The notes beneath the pieces were generated by a model. The model saw nothing but the letters and a program-made list of their open reading frames with translations, was not told the origin of the DNA and did not search any database. From contig CACVBU010001044.1 of the NCBI GenBank assembly GCA_902728285.1, positions 748,039 through 812,038 on the forward strand: a stretch of DNA of 64,000 bases, given 5' to 3'. Shown one piece after another: positions 39,401 to 48,131 of the stretch (the first letter of the stretch is position 1; every line of letters begins with the position of its first letter). Position numbers and translations under genes: made by a program. Source of the DNA: Clytia hemisphaerica (Eukaryota > Cnidaria > Hydrozoa > Leptothecata > Clytiidae).

Positions 39401-39600
39401 CCCAAAAATTTCTTCTCTTAAGGTAAGTTCGTTCATAAACCTCGTTAAATAAGAAGAATTAGTTCTACATCAGCAGAGAGACTGTAGGAATCTCTTCCCC
39501 TTATTTCTAGGTACTTGATAGCGTTGGGCACGGAATCAGGGAAAGTCAGCATTTACGAATGGTTGAACGAATGGCACCACGTGACCAGTGTCCCTCAAAC
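24452..39600 (+). CDS. ELP2: Elongator complex protein 2 (WD40 scaffold), 19 exons
   Basis: Elp2 is the twin WD40 propeller subunit of Elongator, which makes cm5U-type wobble modifications on tRNA. Exons: 24452-24580, 25329-25419, 25630-25688, 25838-25982, 27270-27350, 27524-27591, 27926-27992, 28159-28296, 28483-28563, 28825-28907, 29377-29502, 30094-30144, 31179-31274, 32495-32744, 32999-33106, 36342-36399, 36911-36983, 38593-39017, 39511-39600. Every join keeps phase and the sum is 739 residues. Diagnostic blocks include [117 protein letters not shown] and SRDRTWAL, all typical of Elp2. Human Elp2 has 826 residues, so the C-terminal part is not accounted for: reading through exon 19 gives a stop nine codons beyond it, and a weak candidate last exon is at 40803-40842. 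The introns are loaded with MITEs. Confidence 0.95.
24757..24967. mobile_element. MITE in Elp2 intron 1
   Basis: Inverted ends: GTAACTTGCA with CTTGCATAGCCATCAAATGA on the left; the complement-like TCATTTGAGGGCTATGCAT and TGCAAGTTAC on the right. About 210 bp. Confidence 0.65.
26230..27110 (-). mobile_element. Repeat R, uninterrupted copy (Elp2 intron 4)
   Basis: The sequence at 26285-26710 matches 47090-47500, and 26750-27085 matches 55848-56180, the two flanks of the P-like element. A minus-strand open stretch (26741-27034) holds words also encoded on the minus strand at 55842-56042 ([36 protein letters not shown]), so the repeat carries a fragment of some coding sequence I do not recognise. 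Confidence 0.7.
27119..27250. mobile_element. Short palindromic MITE in Elp2 intron 4
   Basis: TTAGTTATCGCATGACCTCT and the complement-like AAAGTCATGCGATAACTAG flank a 130-bp hairpin-forming unit. It ends 20 bases before Elp2 exon 5, next to its acceptor. Confidence 0.7.
29571..29995. mobile_element. MITE in Elp2 intron 11
   Basis: Inverted ends share AAAAAAGTGGCGTTTAA-like and TTAGTGCTCACGTATTTAAA-like words (left TTGGTTCTCACATATTAAAA, right complement). About 425 bp with GTCTAGCG-type subrepeats. Confidence 0.65.
30133..30712 (+). repeat. 50-bp minisatellite repeating the Elp2 exon-12 splice donor
   Basis: Twelve tandem copies of a unit starting GGTCAAGTAGAGGTATGCTT. The first twelve bases of copy 1 are the end of Elp2 exon 12 (GHFGQVE) and its donor is AG|GTATGC. 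Eleven of the twelve copies keep GT at the donor place; copy 7 reads GAGGATGC, and copy 8 has lost one A. Most units are exactly 50 bp, not a multiple of three, so use of a downstream copy would usually shift the frame. Confidence 0.9.
30713..31178. other. Elp2 intron 12, distal part
   Basis: Contains tandem ACATCAAATACATCAAAT-like words near 30890-30930 and otherwise unremarkable AT-rich sequence before the exon 13 acceptor. Confidence 0.4.
31833..32418. mobile_element. hAT-like MITE in Elp2 intron 13
   Basis: Ends CAGTGGCGTTGTGGCA and the exact complement TGCCACAACGCCACTG. CAGTGGCG is a common hAT tip. The interior has two copies of TTTTTCGCTCGCTTCGCTCG (31980-32000 and 32078-32098). A clean 8-bp duplication is not visible (CACCATGG against CCCGTGGG). 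Confidence 0.7.
33142..34540. mobile_element. Mutator-like MITE with long inverted repeats and 9-bp duplication
   Basis: 1399 bp with terminal inverted repeats of about 300 bp starting GAGGCCCGGAATTCCCGAG, packed with AACTCGG/CCGAGTT words and a TGACGTCA site. It is flanked by GGTGGAGGT on both sides (33133-33141 and 34541-34549). Long arms plus a 9-bp duplication suit Mutator-like elements; no transposase is present. It lies in Elp2 intron 15. Confidence 0.78.
34555..35830. repeat. Direct-repeat region in Elp2 intron 15
   Basis: A (CGTT)n run at 34570-34600 is followed by two diverged copies of a roughly 460-bp unit (34600-35030 and 35065-35460) sharing GCATAACTATAAACCCTCGA and TGTGACGGAGCCCGATTTTC. 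A related GTCCTTTAAATTAA word recurs at 34550 and 35790. Non-coding. Confidence 0.65.
35831..36341. other. Elp2 intron 15, distal part
   Basis: AT-rich, with no convincing gene or repeat structure; it ends at the acceptor of exon 16. Confidence 0.4.
37340..37500 (+). mobile_element. tRNA-derived SINE-like element (Elp2 intron 17)
   Basis: An A-box-like TGTAGCGGTTGAGCATC and a B-box-like GGTCGCGGGTTCCACCC are followed by a non-tRNA tail with GGTCATACCAAAGACTTCG and CTGCCTGATACTCAGCA. This kind of tail is common in invertebrate SINEs. Confidence 0.65.
37921..38251. mobile_element. MITE carrying an internal 31-bp minisatellite
   Basis: Tips GGCTTTTCCAGAAATAGTCC and the complement-like GGACAATTTCTGGAAAAGCC, flanked by CATTG on both sides (37916-37920 and 38252-38256), a 5-bp duplication. 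The interior is seven or more copies of a unit such as GATATCCAGGGGGTCCAGCA. It lies in Elp2 intron 17. Confidence 0.85.
39108..39423. mobile_element. MITE-like element with ATTTGGCGAA words (Elp2 intron 18)
   Basis: Ends TCTTAAGAGAAAA and the complement-like TTTCTTCTCTTAAG enclose many TTGGCGAA/TTCGCCAA words. About 315 bp. Confidence 0.6.
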
Positions 39601-41386
39601 GTATCCTTTTCTTCAATTCTAAAGCCTTATTGGAGAAATTTGAGATTAGGAAAAGCCATAGTCTGGAGATAAGCAATGAATGCCCGGGACAAGGCATGCA
39701 GGTTTACTGTAAGTGTTAGGGGTATGTCGCAGACGCTCAAAAAGCAACGAGGAGGCTTTCTCTATCTCGTAAACATACAAAAACTCCCGAATTGAAGTGA
39801 AGAGAAAGGATGAAAAATAAACCAGCTGCGCTGGAAGGTCAGCCTAATAAGCTTAAAACGATTAGAAGGAAGTACAATCAAGAAACCTAATTTTTTGTTA
39901 AAGTCAAAGAGGTTGAAAAGCTCATTTTGGCTGAAACTTCAGACGAAAAAAATGTTTAACACAAAGTTGGATTTGTTCAAAGTGGACATGTGATACACGT
40001 TTTTTTTTATTAGAACCCAGTTTATAAGAACATTGAGGCTGAAATTCGTCGAAAAATTAAGAACATGGTAAGAACATGCCCAGCCTCAGTTTGGAAAAAT
40101 GACAAGAAACTACAATCTTTTTTCAATCAGTCAGTTTTAACCGAACTTAGGGATGGATTTTCTAACATCGAGAGTCAAATATTGTCCAAATTTTACTAAT
40201 TTTAGGTGCTCTTTATTTTGCATAATATTATCGATTTAGAGTAAAATTAAGAACGCATTTAAGAACATTTTAGGCTGAAAATTGCTAAAAAAATAAGCAC
40301 ATCCAGACTCAGCCAAATTTTAGGTGTTCTAATAAAAAAAAACGTGTAGATGTTGGAATTTCACCTGGGGGGTTAGGGGGTACTAGGTTTACGAGTTGAC
40401 GGGTGTCCGAGCCGAAAATCGACCCTTTGAGAGACAAAATTTTGATGATTTTGGGACCCTTTGAGAGACTTTCCTAAAATTTTGGTAGATTTTTTCCAAA
40501 TTTCAGTTTGATTTTCACCAAATTTTGGTCAAAATTTCTGGAAATCGTGACCTTTTTAGAAAATTTTTTTTCGACTTTCGTGATTTTGGGACCCTTTTAG
40601 AGACTAACTTATGAATTTGTACCCCTCTGAGAGACTTTTGAGGCCTGGAAAAGGTACCCTTATGGTTCGCATCCATTTTACCTAAGTAACCCCCGAGGAA
40701 ATTTCACCTAAATTTGTTCGTTAGAATGTCTTAAACCTGTTCGTTGATCTCTGAGAAAGTATATCCGAGGCAGTCGCTTTAGATGTTCACTGTTCACTGC
40801 AGCTTTCGTCACGTTTGTCGGGGCTTTGTCAGATTGATTTAAATGACGTGTTGAACCAAGTAAGGGTATGAGTAGGGGCATTTTATATTGGGGGGGGCCT
40901 ATATTGAGGAAGCTGCGTCGAAAATTCCGTCCAGTTTCGATAACTCAATCAAAAGTTATGATGATTCCAAGTTTCTGTTAATGTTACGCCACACTTTGAC
41001 GTTCATTTCTCTGCTTTCTTACACAAAAACTCTCTCCAGACAAGAAAGCCTCAATAATCATAAAAAACTTTCTTTTATACTCTCTATTTATTTACAATGC
41101 ATTAGCTTCTTTCAATTTATTGAATAAACAAAAATCTTAATAAATGAAGTGACGTGTTTCTTTTCTCTTCCAATAGAAAATATTTTTCGCGCCAAAGTTT
41201 TACCGATAACTTGTTTTCCGAAAATAATCCGAAATCGGATTTAAAAAACAAATCCAAATGCGCTGCGGATGGAAAAAAAATCGCGGAACCGATTTGAAGG
41301 GTCACCGGGGCTGACCAATAATCTAAAATTGATTTCTAATGCGCAATGTATTTCTTTTCAAACAATCTGGATATAAAAGATGATAT
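39601..41386. other. Region between Elp2 exon 19 and the acidic-protein gene
   Basis: Contains the 39996-40346 MITE and a run of GGGACCCTTTGAGAGAC-like repeats at 40420-40660. A possible tiny last Elp2 exon at 40803-40842 follows a good acceptor (CACTGCAG) and gives 13 residues then TAA, but it resembles the known Elp2 C-terminus only loosely. Confidence 0.35.
39996..40346. mobile_element. MITE flanked by TA
   Basis: Ends CACGTTTTTTTTTATTAGAA and the complement (TTCTAATAAAAAAAAACGTG), TA on both sides, about 350 bp. The interior has AAGAACATT-type repeats. Tc1/mariner-like by its duplication. Confidence 0.75.
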
Positions 41387-43260
41387 TTAGAGTTCGTGAG
41401 CGAACGGGTTGAAAACATCTCCATCTTCTTCGTCTTCACTCTCATCATCAAGTTCGTATTCACTCACCTCGTCCTCGCTTTCCTCCTCCGATTCTTCGCT
41501 TTCCGATTCTTCGCTGTCACTGGCATAAGCTCCTGCGGCGATGTGGCCGTACCGCTCTACCCATTCAGGGTCGGGTTGAGAGGGTGGAAAGAGGCGCAAC
41601 AAAACTGCATGCGGATCGCGACGTCCTTCATCTTCACTTTCGCTATCCTCTTCAACATTGTTCTCTTCGACGCCACTTTCACTTTCAGTTTCGATCTCGG
41701 CGTTTGTTTCATATTCCGATTCACTATCAGTGTAATACGAATATTCACTTTCGTAATTCTCATCACAAAAATCATCGTGGTTTACTTCGTCCTCGAACTC
41801 CTTCTCCTGGATGGGAAACAATGTTTCGATTCCCATTGACTCAACCGTATCGTAGTCCCATCCAATTTCTTCCAAACATTCCCATGGAAGTTTACCCGTC
41901 AACATAAAGAATTCCCAAAGGTCCTGCTTTTCCACTTTCTTAACTTGCCACATATTGAAGGGATCTGAGAAATATGCTAAAAAAGCGAGAAAGATCAGAA
42001 TTGGTAAGATCAGGAAAATTCATTTTTCGTGAGCTCTTAAATGTAATGCTTAGCACACGTCTAAATTTTTTCATGAGTCTAGATATGCTTATAAGTGCAA
42101 TGCTTATAAAAGAAAAAACGTGTATCGAGTTTCACTTTTTCCTCACCTTTTCTTCGTTTTAGGCCTTCGGCACGGCCGAAAAACCGTTTCATCTCGTAGT
42201 CATCCAGCTCGAGAAGCCTTCTTCGTTTTGGGCCTTCGGCACGGCCGAAAAACCGTTTAATCTCATAATCATCCAGCTCAAGGTTTTGGCGACTTTGATC
42301 GACATTATTCAGAAACTTTTGCTTCATAAGCATCTTTTGAAGGGTGTCTCTCATCTCAGTTAGTTTCTCATATCCGTAATGTCTAAAAATATCTAAAAAA
42401 CAAAAAAATAGTGTGAAAAAGCGTCAGCGTGAAATTTATAGGCCAACTTAAAACATTTTATTGAAATAGTTTGGATTTCGACAAGAAGTGAAGCACTAAC
42501 ATGGTTGCACTCAAAATAAGTTTAACCAAAAAGCAAAGTTGAAGCAAACAAACCTTTGAAATTTTCCTTATAATTTCGTTGCTGCACTGTAGCATTTGTA
42601 TTTTCTTTTTTTAATGTGTCCTCTGCTTCAATCACAGAGGAAACCTTTTTTGCTCCTTTTCCATCGCCAAAATCTAAAGAAAATATAACAAATTATGGTT
42701 AAGTAGTAAGTAGATTCATCTGGTGGATGTCGGTGGAGCCGGGAACGAGGGCGTCTATCCCCTTTTCTATTTGCGCTACTAGACCTGGGAGGTCAAGTGT
42801 TTAAGTGGAGCGCCACACCTACTCTCGGCTCCCAGTAACTTACCGCCTAGATCAGATTACCGAATCTTCGCCACTCATTTGATTAGTTGGGGATGACCGG
42901 GGATCGAACCCACAACCCTTAGATTGTAAGGCAAATACTCCACCGACTGAGCCACCCAGCAACGGTAGAAGTTAAAAAGTGGTTAATGTTTGCGTTGCGG
43001 CCTAATGGCGCCACTCTTTATGGCGCGGTGCTATCTGAAGGAAATTAGAGGAACAAGGTAGTTAGATAAAAAAACTTTATTTAAATTTAAAGTTTTTTGC
43101 GATTAAGTTTTGTTTCATCCGTCGAGAATAATGAAAAAACAATGAAAAGATAAATATTTAAAGGCTTACCAGTTTCTGGAATGTCTTCGTCACTCTTTTT
43201 CAAAAAGCAGCAAAAAATGACACTGAAAAATTTACTAAAATGGCTCTTTAGTTTCTTCAT
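41387..43260 (-). CDS. Unknown acidic protein with a duplicated DDYEMKRFFGRAEG motif (four exons)
   Basis: Exons 43260-43170, 42673-42554, 42392-42147 and 41964-41387 join in frame, every intron being phase 1, for 344 residues. The N-terminus is basic and then hydrophobic (FFSVIFCCFL, residues about 11-20), a possible short membrane or palmitoylated anchor. Exon 3 encodes a near-perfect tandem duplication with a 69-bp (23-residue) period: LELDDYEIKRFFGRAEG and LELDDYEMKRFFGRAEG, each followed by a Lys/Arg cluster. Exon 4 holds a Trp-rich block (DLWEFFMLTGKLPWECLEEI) and then a long Asp/Glu/Ser tract ending FNPFAHEL. I do not recognise the family. Repeated motifs with basic clusters could be precursor-like, but a nuclear acidic protein is equally possible. 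The 5' end faces the DCAF17-like gene. Confidence 0.75.
42715..42965 (-). mobile_element. tRNA-derived SINE-like element (intron 1 of the acidic-protein gene)
   Basis: The minus strand has GGCTCAGTCGGTGGAG (A box) and GGGTTCGATCCCCGG (B box) at good spacing, followed by a tail with GGGAGCCGAGAGTAGG and CACTTAAACACTTG. The head resembles a tRNA, but the body is about 250 bp. Confidence 0.75.
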
Positions 43261-44373
43261 ATTTGCTGAACTAAAGAACCATGACTTCTCTCTTCCACTC
43301 TAAACTCTTAAATGGTTCAATCAAGTCTTGGTGAAAATATTATTTGACGTCAATTCTCAGAAATTGAAATCTTTTCCACGTCTAATTCACAGAACAGAAA
43401 AGACTCTTACAACTGTAGAAAAAAGTGTGAATTAAGAGATGTTCGGGAAATTACTCCAATGCTGATGAAGTAAATGTGGATTGGATTTCCTATATCCCAT
43501 TCATTGGAGCCCAATAGTAACTTGGAGAGGGTGGGAAAACCAGCTCCCTATCGTTATTCTTTCTAAATAGCCCTCATAACGGCAGACCACACAACACTTT
43601 GTTTCCAGAAGAAAAACGTGCAGCCCCTATCGAGGAACCCCATTTCCGTTCCAAGAGGACAAGGTTCAAAATAAGTTTGGACTCAGCAGGGGTATAGAAT
43701 CATCTGTTAAAGATATCCGGAACTCTGTAGGGCTAGAGGTTTTTTCTATAATAACCGGTTGCCCTTCACGATGCGCCGTTGAGACCTTTTTCTGATCAAA
43801 GTTGTTAAATCTAGCTTCCTGTATTCCAAAGATTTCGCGTATTTGCAGCTGAGTTTTTTTTTCAAAAAGTTTTCTCAATATTTTGTGTTTACCTTAACCA
43901 AGCATTTTCTTCAACAGTCTAACGCCCTGTTTAACCATCAAACGTCTACGATGGAGGCCGTTAAATGAATACGAACAGCACCAACGGAGGAGTGCTTACC
44001 AACTGGGCGTTGCAAGCAGTGACCACTCCTTTAGGATACTCAACTTTTATTTATAGTATTCGATCTATTTTATATGGAAAATAGAGTTTTTGTATTTATT
44101 TTTAAGACAATTATAGAATGATCCTCTTCTTGTGCCTTTCTTTTTCACGACTTTTAGTGGGGCTTGAAACTTCCTTCAAATTTTTGTCGATGAAATTACG
44201 TTTTAAAAGATCTAATCTTCCTTTGATAATACAATTTTCAATTCGAAATAGTAAATGGTCCCTTTGTACTTTTGCATTGAAATTGCATTATTTTATCTCG
44301 GCTACTTAGATTTGTTTGTTTGTTTATTTTTTTCTTCCAGTGTAAAAATCGATAAATCAGAAAAACTTTGAAG
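43261..44373. promoter_or_regulatory. Divergent intergenic region
   Basis: 1.1 kb between the start codons of two oppositely oriented genes, so it should hold both promoters. I see no clear core motif. A 71-codon minus-strand open frame at 43666-43878 has no splice or family support. Confidence 0.4.
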
Positions 44374-46260
44374 ATGGCTGGTGGAGGTGATGACGTCACA
44401 AGACTCCTATTTCAACGCCAAACGTTCGGAAAGAAAGTCGAACGCAAGATTTGTAAATGTCTTTTACAATCGAACAACAGAGAATACAAATGTTCTTGGA
44501 GAAAGAAACTAAACAGTAGTTTCAGATATAATGGTCAAATGTATTTGGATCATTTTTCGCGATTCTTTCAAGGGTGTTTCAACGAGAAAGGCGAGCCTCA
44601 TTTTCTCGATACGAAAATCGAAGAGACAAATCGAATGAATGGAATCGATCGATCGCATATCGACAGATGGCGGATTGAACATACTCTACTTTTCGAGACT
44701 AATTGCGCGGAGTTGAATGACGGTCAAGGTTTAAAGAAGGGTGCTTATGAGAGACGTTTATTTGCTTTATGTAGTGATTCATTCGTGAATGAGTACGCCC
44801 TGAAACCCACTGGATGGACATTGCTGAAACGTTTTTATTTAGGGTCATCGACGTTCAAACACATGAATTACGAAACACCCTTGGCGCGATTTGTGGTCCG
44901 AACGAAAAAGAAGCCTCGTCAAAATGATCGTGATCTCGTCATGTTTTTCGTGATTTTTACTATGACACCGTTCCGATTTCACTCGGTTCTCCCTATCAAT
45001 GAATCTGTTTTTGGGAAAGTCCAAGACGCTTTCGTCATTAATAACATGGTGATCGTGTACTCTGGCAAGACTTATTCTATTTATGATTTAAACGAAATCC
45101 TCTCCAGTTCGTTGACCGATGAACCCGATCAATCTCAGCACAGGAGAATCGGAGAATACCCTTCTGAATTACCGTTTAATGTGGATCTCAAGAAGCGGCC
45201 GGTCATGCTCTTTCAATTAGAATCATGTAAAGATATCAGAGGTTTCACTTTCGGTGGTTATCCTTGGTATTGTCTGGCTAGTTTTCGCGGACACAGCCAG
45301 CTGTTGGATTTGCGGACAGGCGTGAAAGTGGCGACGTTACGTCATGATAGGAATGCTAACGTCACATTAGATGACGAAAAGAAAGCTTATTTTCATTTGG
45401 ATTGTTCTGGGAGGGTGCTTTCCGTGGAATATGATCAAATTAAGTAAGTTGGCTTTTCTATTCGCAAAATAATTTGTTGCGTGTGTTTTCACTTAAAAAC
45501 CTCTCCTCGAAGTTTTCGACCGTAACATAAAGACTGTTTAATGCTGAGCAACTGAAAAGAAGGGCTCTTTCTCTTAAGTAAGTGTAGAGTTCCGGGGAAA
45601 GAACACAAGAAGATGAAAACTTTGGCTCCCCGTCGAACTACGGTCGTAAACTTACATATTACGAGTTTGCTATGTCAATTAATCCTCTGGAATCAAACGT
45701 TGGTCATATCTGAGTCTTTTGTCTATATAAATTCAACCTTACAGATCACAAATTCAACCTTATAGATCAACCTTCCTTCTTCCTTTACTAGGTGTTTAAA
45801 GATTGTTGATAACTCCAAGAGACAAAGTATAGAGTTCAAAACGTGTTTCACCATCAACTACTCTACACCTCAAATGACACAAAACGAAAACGCTCCACCG
45901 AGATATTCACGATCCGGGCGTGCTTATAAAAAGGTGATCATACCTCAGGAGCAAGCTCTACCTTCGGAGATCGTCCATAGTTTGGACTACGATAGGGAGT
46001 TAGACATTCTGGCCGTCTTATACACCCGTTACGTGGCATCGGACGTTGAGTCGAACAAGTATGTAATCTCGTTATATGAAAATCAGACAGGTCGAGAAAT
46101 TCGAAATATTGTTTTACCCCCGTCTGTATCTGATTCGGACGCGTACGATTGGAGTGTTTTCTTTGAGGATATGTTATTGGTTTGCTGCATGGGAGAGATC
46201 GGTGGAAACCGTCAAACTAATACTGTCTTCGTGTACTCACTACAAGAAGAAGTGCAATGA
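44374..46260 (+). CDS. DCAF17: DDB1- and CUL4-associated factor 17-like protein (two exons)
   Basis: Exon 1 is 44374-45443 and exon 2 is 45792-46260, with a phase-2 join giving 512 residues, close to the human protein (about 520). Recognisable blocks in the DCAF17 order are MTPFRFHSVLPINESVFG, FGGYPWYCLASF, AYFHLDCSGRVLSVEYDQIK, then SLDYDRELDILAVLY. DCAF17 is taken to be a nucleolar substrate adaptor of CUL4-DDB1 ubiquitin ligases, and its loss in humans causes Woodhouse-Sakati syndrome. The start is the ATG after AAACTTTGAAG; an upstream TTG in the same frame is not used. The assignment rests on pattern similarity by eye, with good length and order. Confidence 0.85.
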
Positions 46261-47040
46261 GAAATACTGATCGGAATGAGGCTTACATACTTTGCGCGGA
46301 GAAATTTTGTTTTGTATTTAGTGACTCTTTTTAGTGAAACTTTTTTTTAAAAACTTGATTTGTTGTTAGGTTTTCAGCCGTGCTTCAAAAACAACAGTTG
46401 CAAGGAAAAGCTATGAAACACTTTAAATACGATTGAATATACTCTTGTGTCTATTGTTTTCATTTTTACGCGCGCAGCGCGTCTCCTTTGGTATAATGTG
46501 CGCGCGGTCGACTAAGTTCCTATATATCGCTCAACCACTTTCAAAATTCAAACTTCGTGTATGACTACATGACATCAATTTTCGTATCAATTTTTAAATC
46601 CTCAGATCACTCCGATCGCAAGTGAAGGATCCTCAACGTGCTTTATATTTTAAATGATGAGATTGCTCCAAAACAAAAAAATCTTCCAACCCCGGACCTT
46701 ATTAGGACCCCCCATCGTTTATTAATTTGTAAAAATATTTTCAGCTGACAGAGGGAAGGAAGGCTTCTTATTTTGCTCTATAAAGCCTGATTTTAGCTTA
46801 TTTTTGGGTTTTTAGAATTAAAATTTCCAACCCCTCTAACAATAAGCCCTCCCCCTACTAAGAACCTAATAAGAGTAAGATACAGTTTGTTTGTTGGTTC
46901 TTGGTTTTAACCATAGACATTACTGTGGTTTAATTGTGAAGACAAAATTTCAAGGTAAAGAGTTTCATATTTAAGTTAAAATCTTCATACAGTACTCAAC
47001 AACAACAGACAGGCCTGTCTGAGAAAAATCAAATCAAAAA
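46261..47040. other. 3' flank of DCAF17
   Basis: Contains a CG-rich patch (CGCGCGCAGCGCG, 46466-46510) and a weak inverted pair around GGACCTTATTAGGACC (46695) and CCTAATAAG (46864). No gene. Confidence 0.4.
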
Positions 47041-47553
47041 CAGTCGAAAAGATGACTTTCGGAGTAGGGAAGTGTCAAAGACAAAGGGAAAGGGGGGAAA
47101 CGCAACAAAAATATTTTCAGATGAACTTTTAATTTGGAGTTCTTCCAAAAAATACACTAAAATCAAATCTGATGAACTAAGAAATTTATAAAACTACTTG
47201 TCATGATCCAAATATTTTCAGCTTTTGGTATTGTCCGTGTGAAGCCAAACAGTTTTTCATCACTGCATACAAAAAATTTGAGATTCTTGAATGTTTGCCA
47301 ATATGCGAGATTTCTGATATCATAATAAGGGAAATGTAACTGAATGTAATGTCTTGTAATTAAAAACCATATGACGAGCGATATTTAAGTTCTCTCCCAA
47401 TTCTCTCGTTTGCGACAAAGGTACGTGCTTGACTTTTTAAGAATCTCAACAATCATTACGGCTTGACGATAATCAAGAAATTATTCACATTGTTTTACTG
47501 TTTCATAAATGTTGTCTTTTTTAACCATTATTACAACCAACGCATACGTTTCT
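47041..47553. mobile_element. Repeat R, left part split by the P-like transposon
   Basis: Matches 26230-26740 (shared GCAACAAAAATATTTTCAGA and TTGGAGTTCTTCCA). The match stops at about 47533, next to the transposon tip, and resumes beyond its other end at about 55848. Confidence 0.7.
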
Positions 47554-47654
47554 AGGAAGCGAACAATAGCGCTATTGTTCTCCGGCTTTCGATGTTGAGA
47601 TATTCGGTCCCAGACTTCCGAACAGTCATAAACAAACAAGATGGCGGAAATTTT
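47554..47654. repeat. Left terminal inverted repeat of the P-like transposon
   Basis: Composed of the tip block (47554-47586), a variable spacer, and the subterminal block 47617-47654. Palindrome at 47561-47580. Confidence 0.85.
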
Positions 47655-48131
47655 CAGAGGGAAAGTCATACAGTTTTTGAGTATCTGGCTTTCTTTTTTA
47701 TTGTAACTTGATATATGTTCGAAGTTCTGGTTAAATTCTTTAAATATTTTGTAGATTTATGTTCTGGGGCTACTCTGAGCTATTATTTATATTCTCTTTG
47801 GAGGAATACAAAAGGATACAGAAACTTTATTAACACTCTGCAATTTCCAGGAGCTGCTATTTTGGTTTTTCCTATCCAAGTGTTGTGCAATTCGCTCTCC
47901 GTTTTCTCTTTCCCAGTTTCAATATATCATGGTTGATCTATAATTCAAATCTGAAAAAGTTTTATACCCTCTGCCGAGATGCATGCATGAGGGGAGACAG
48001 TCTGACAGCAGTCTTTCAGCACCTAGATTTGTTATACTGAACACTGTCCATTTCTTTCTTTTCTTTTAGCTGTAAAATCAAAAGTATATGTTGGTGATTA
48101 AATTAAACGTTATATTGATAAAATTATAAAA

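Noticed and set aside
40803-40842. Tiny last exon for Elp2
   Set aside because: Good acceptor and correct phase, but only 13 residues and weak likeness to the known C-terminus; kept as a possibility, not called.
42890-42962. Possible functional tRNA gene on the minus strand
   Set aside because: Has A and B boxes, but the body continues as a 250-bp SINE-like unit and the cloverleaf is incomplete.
43666-43878. 71-codon minus-strand frame in the divergent intergenic region
   Set aside because: No splice context or recognisable domain.
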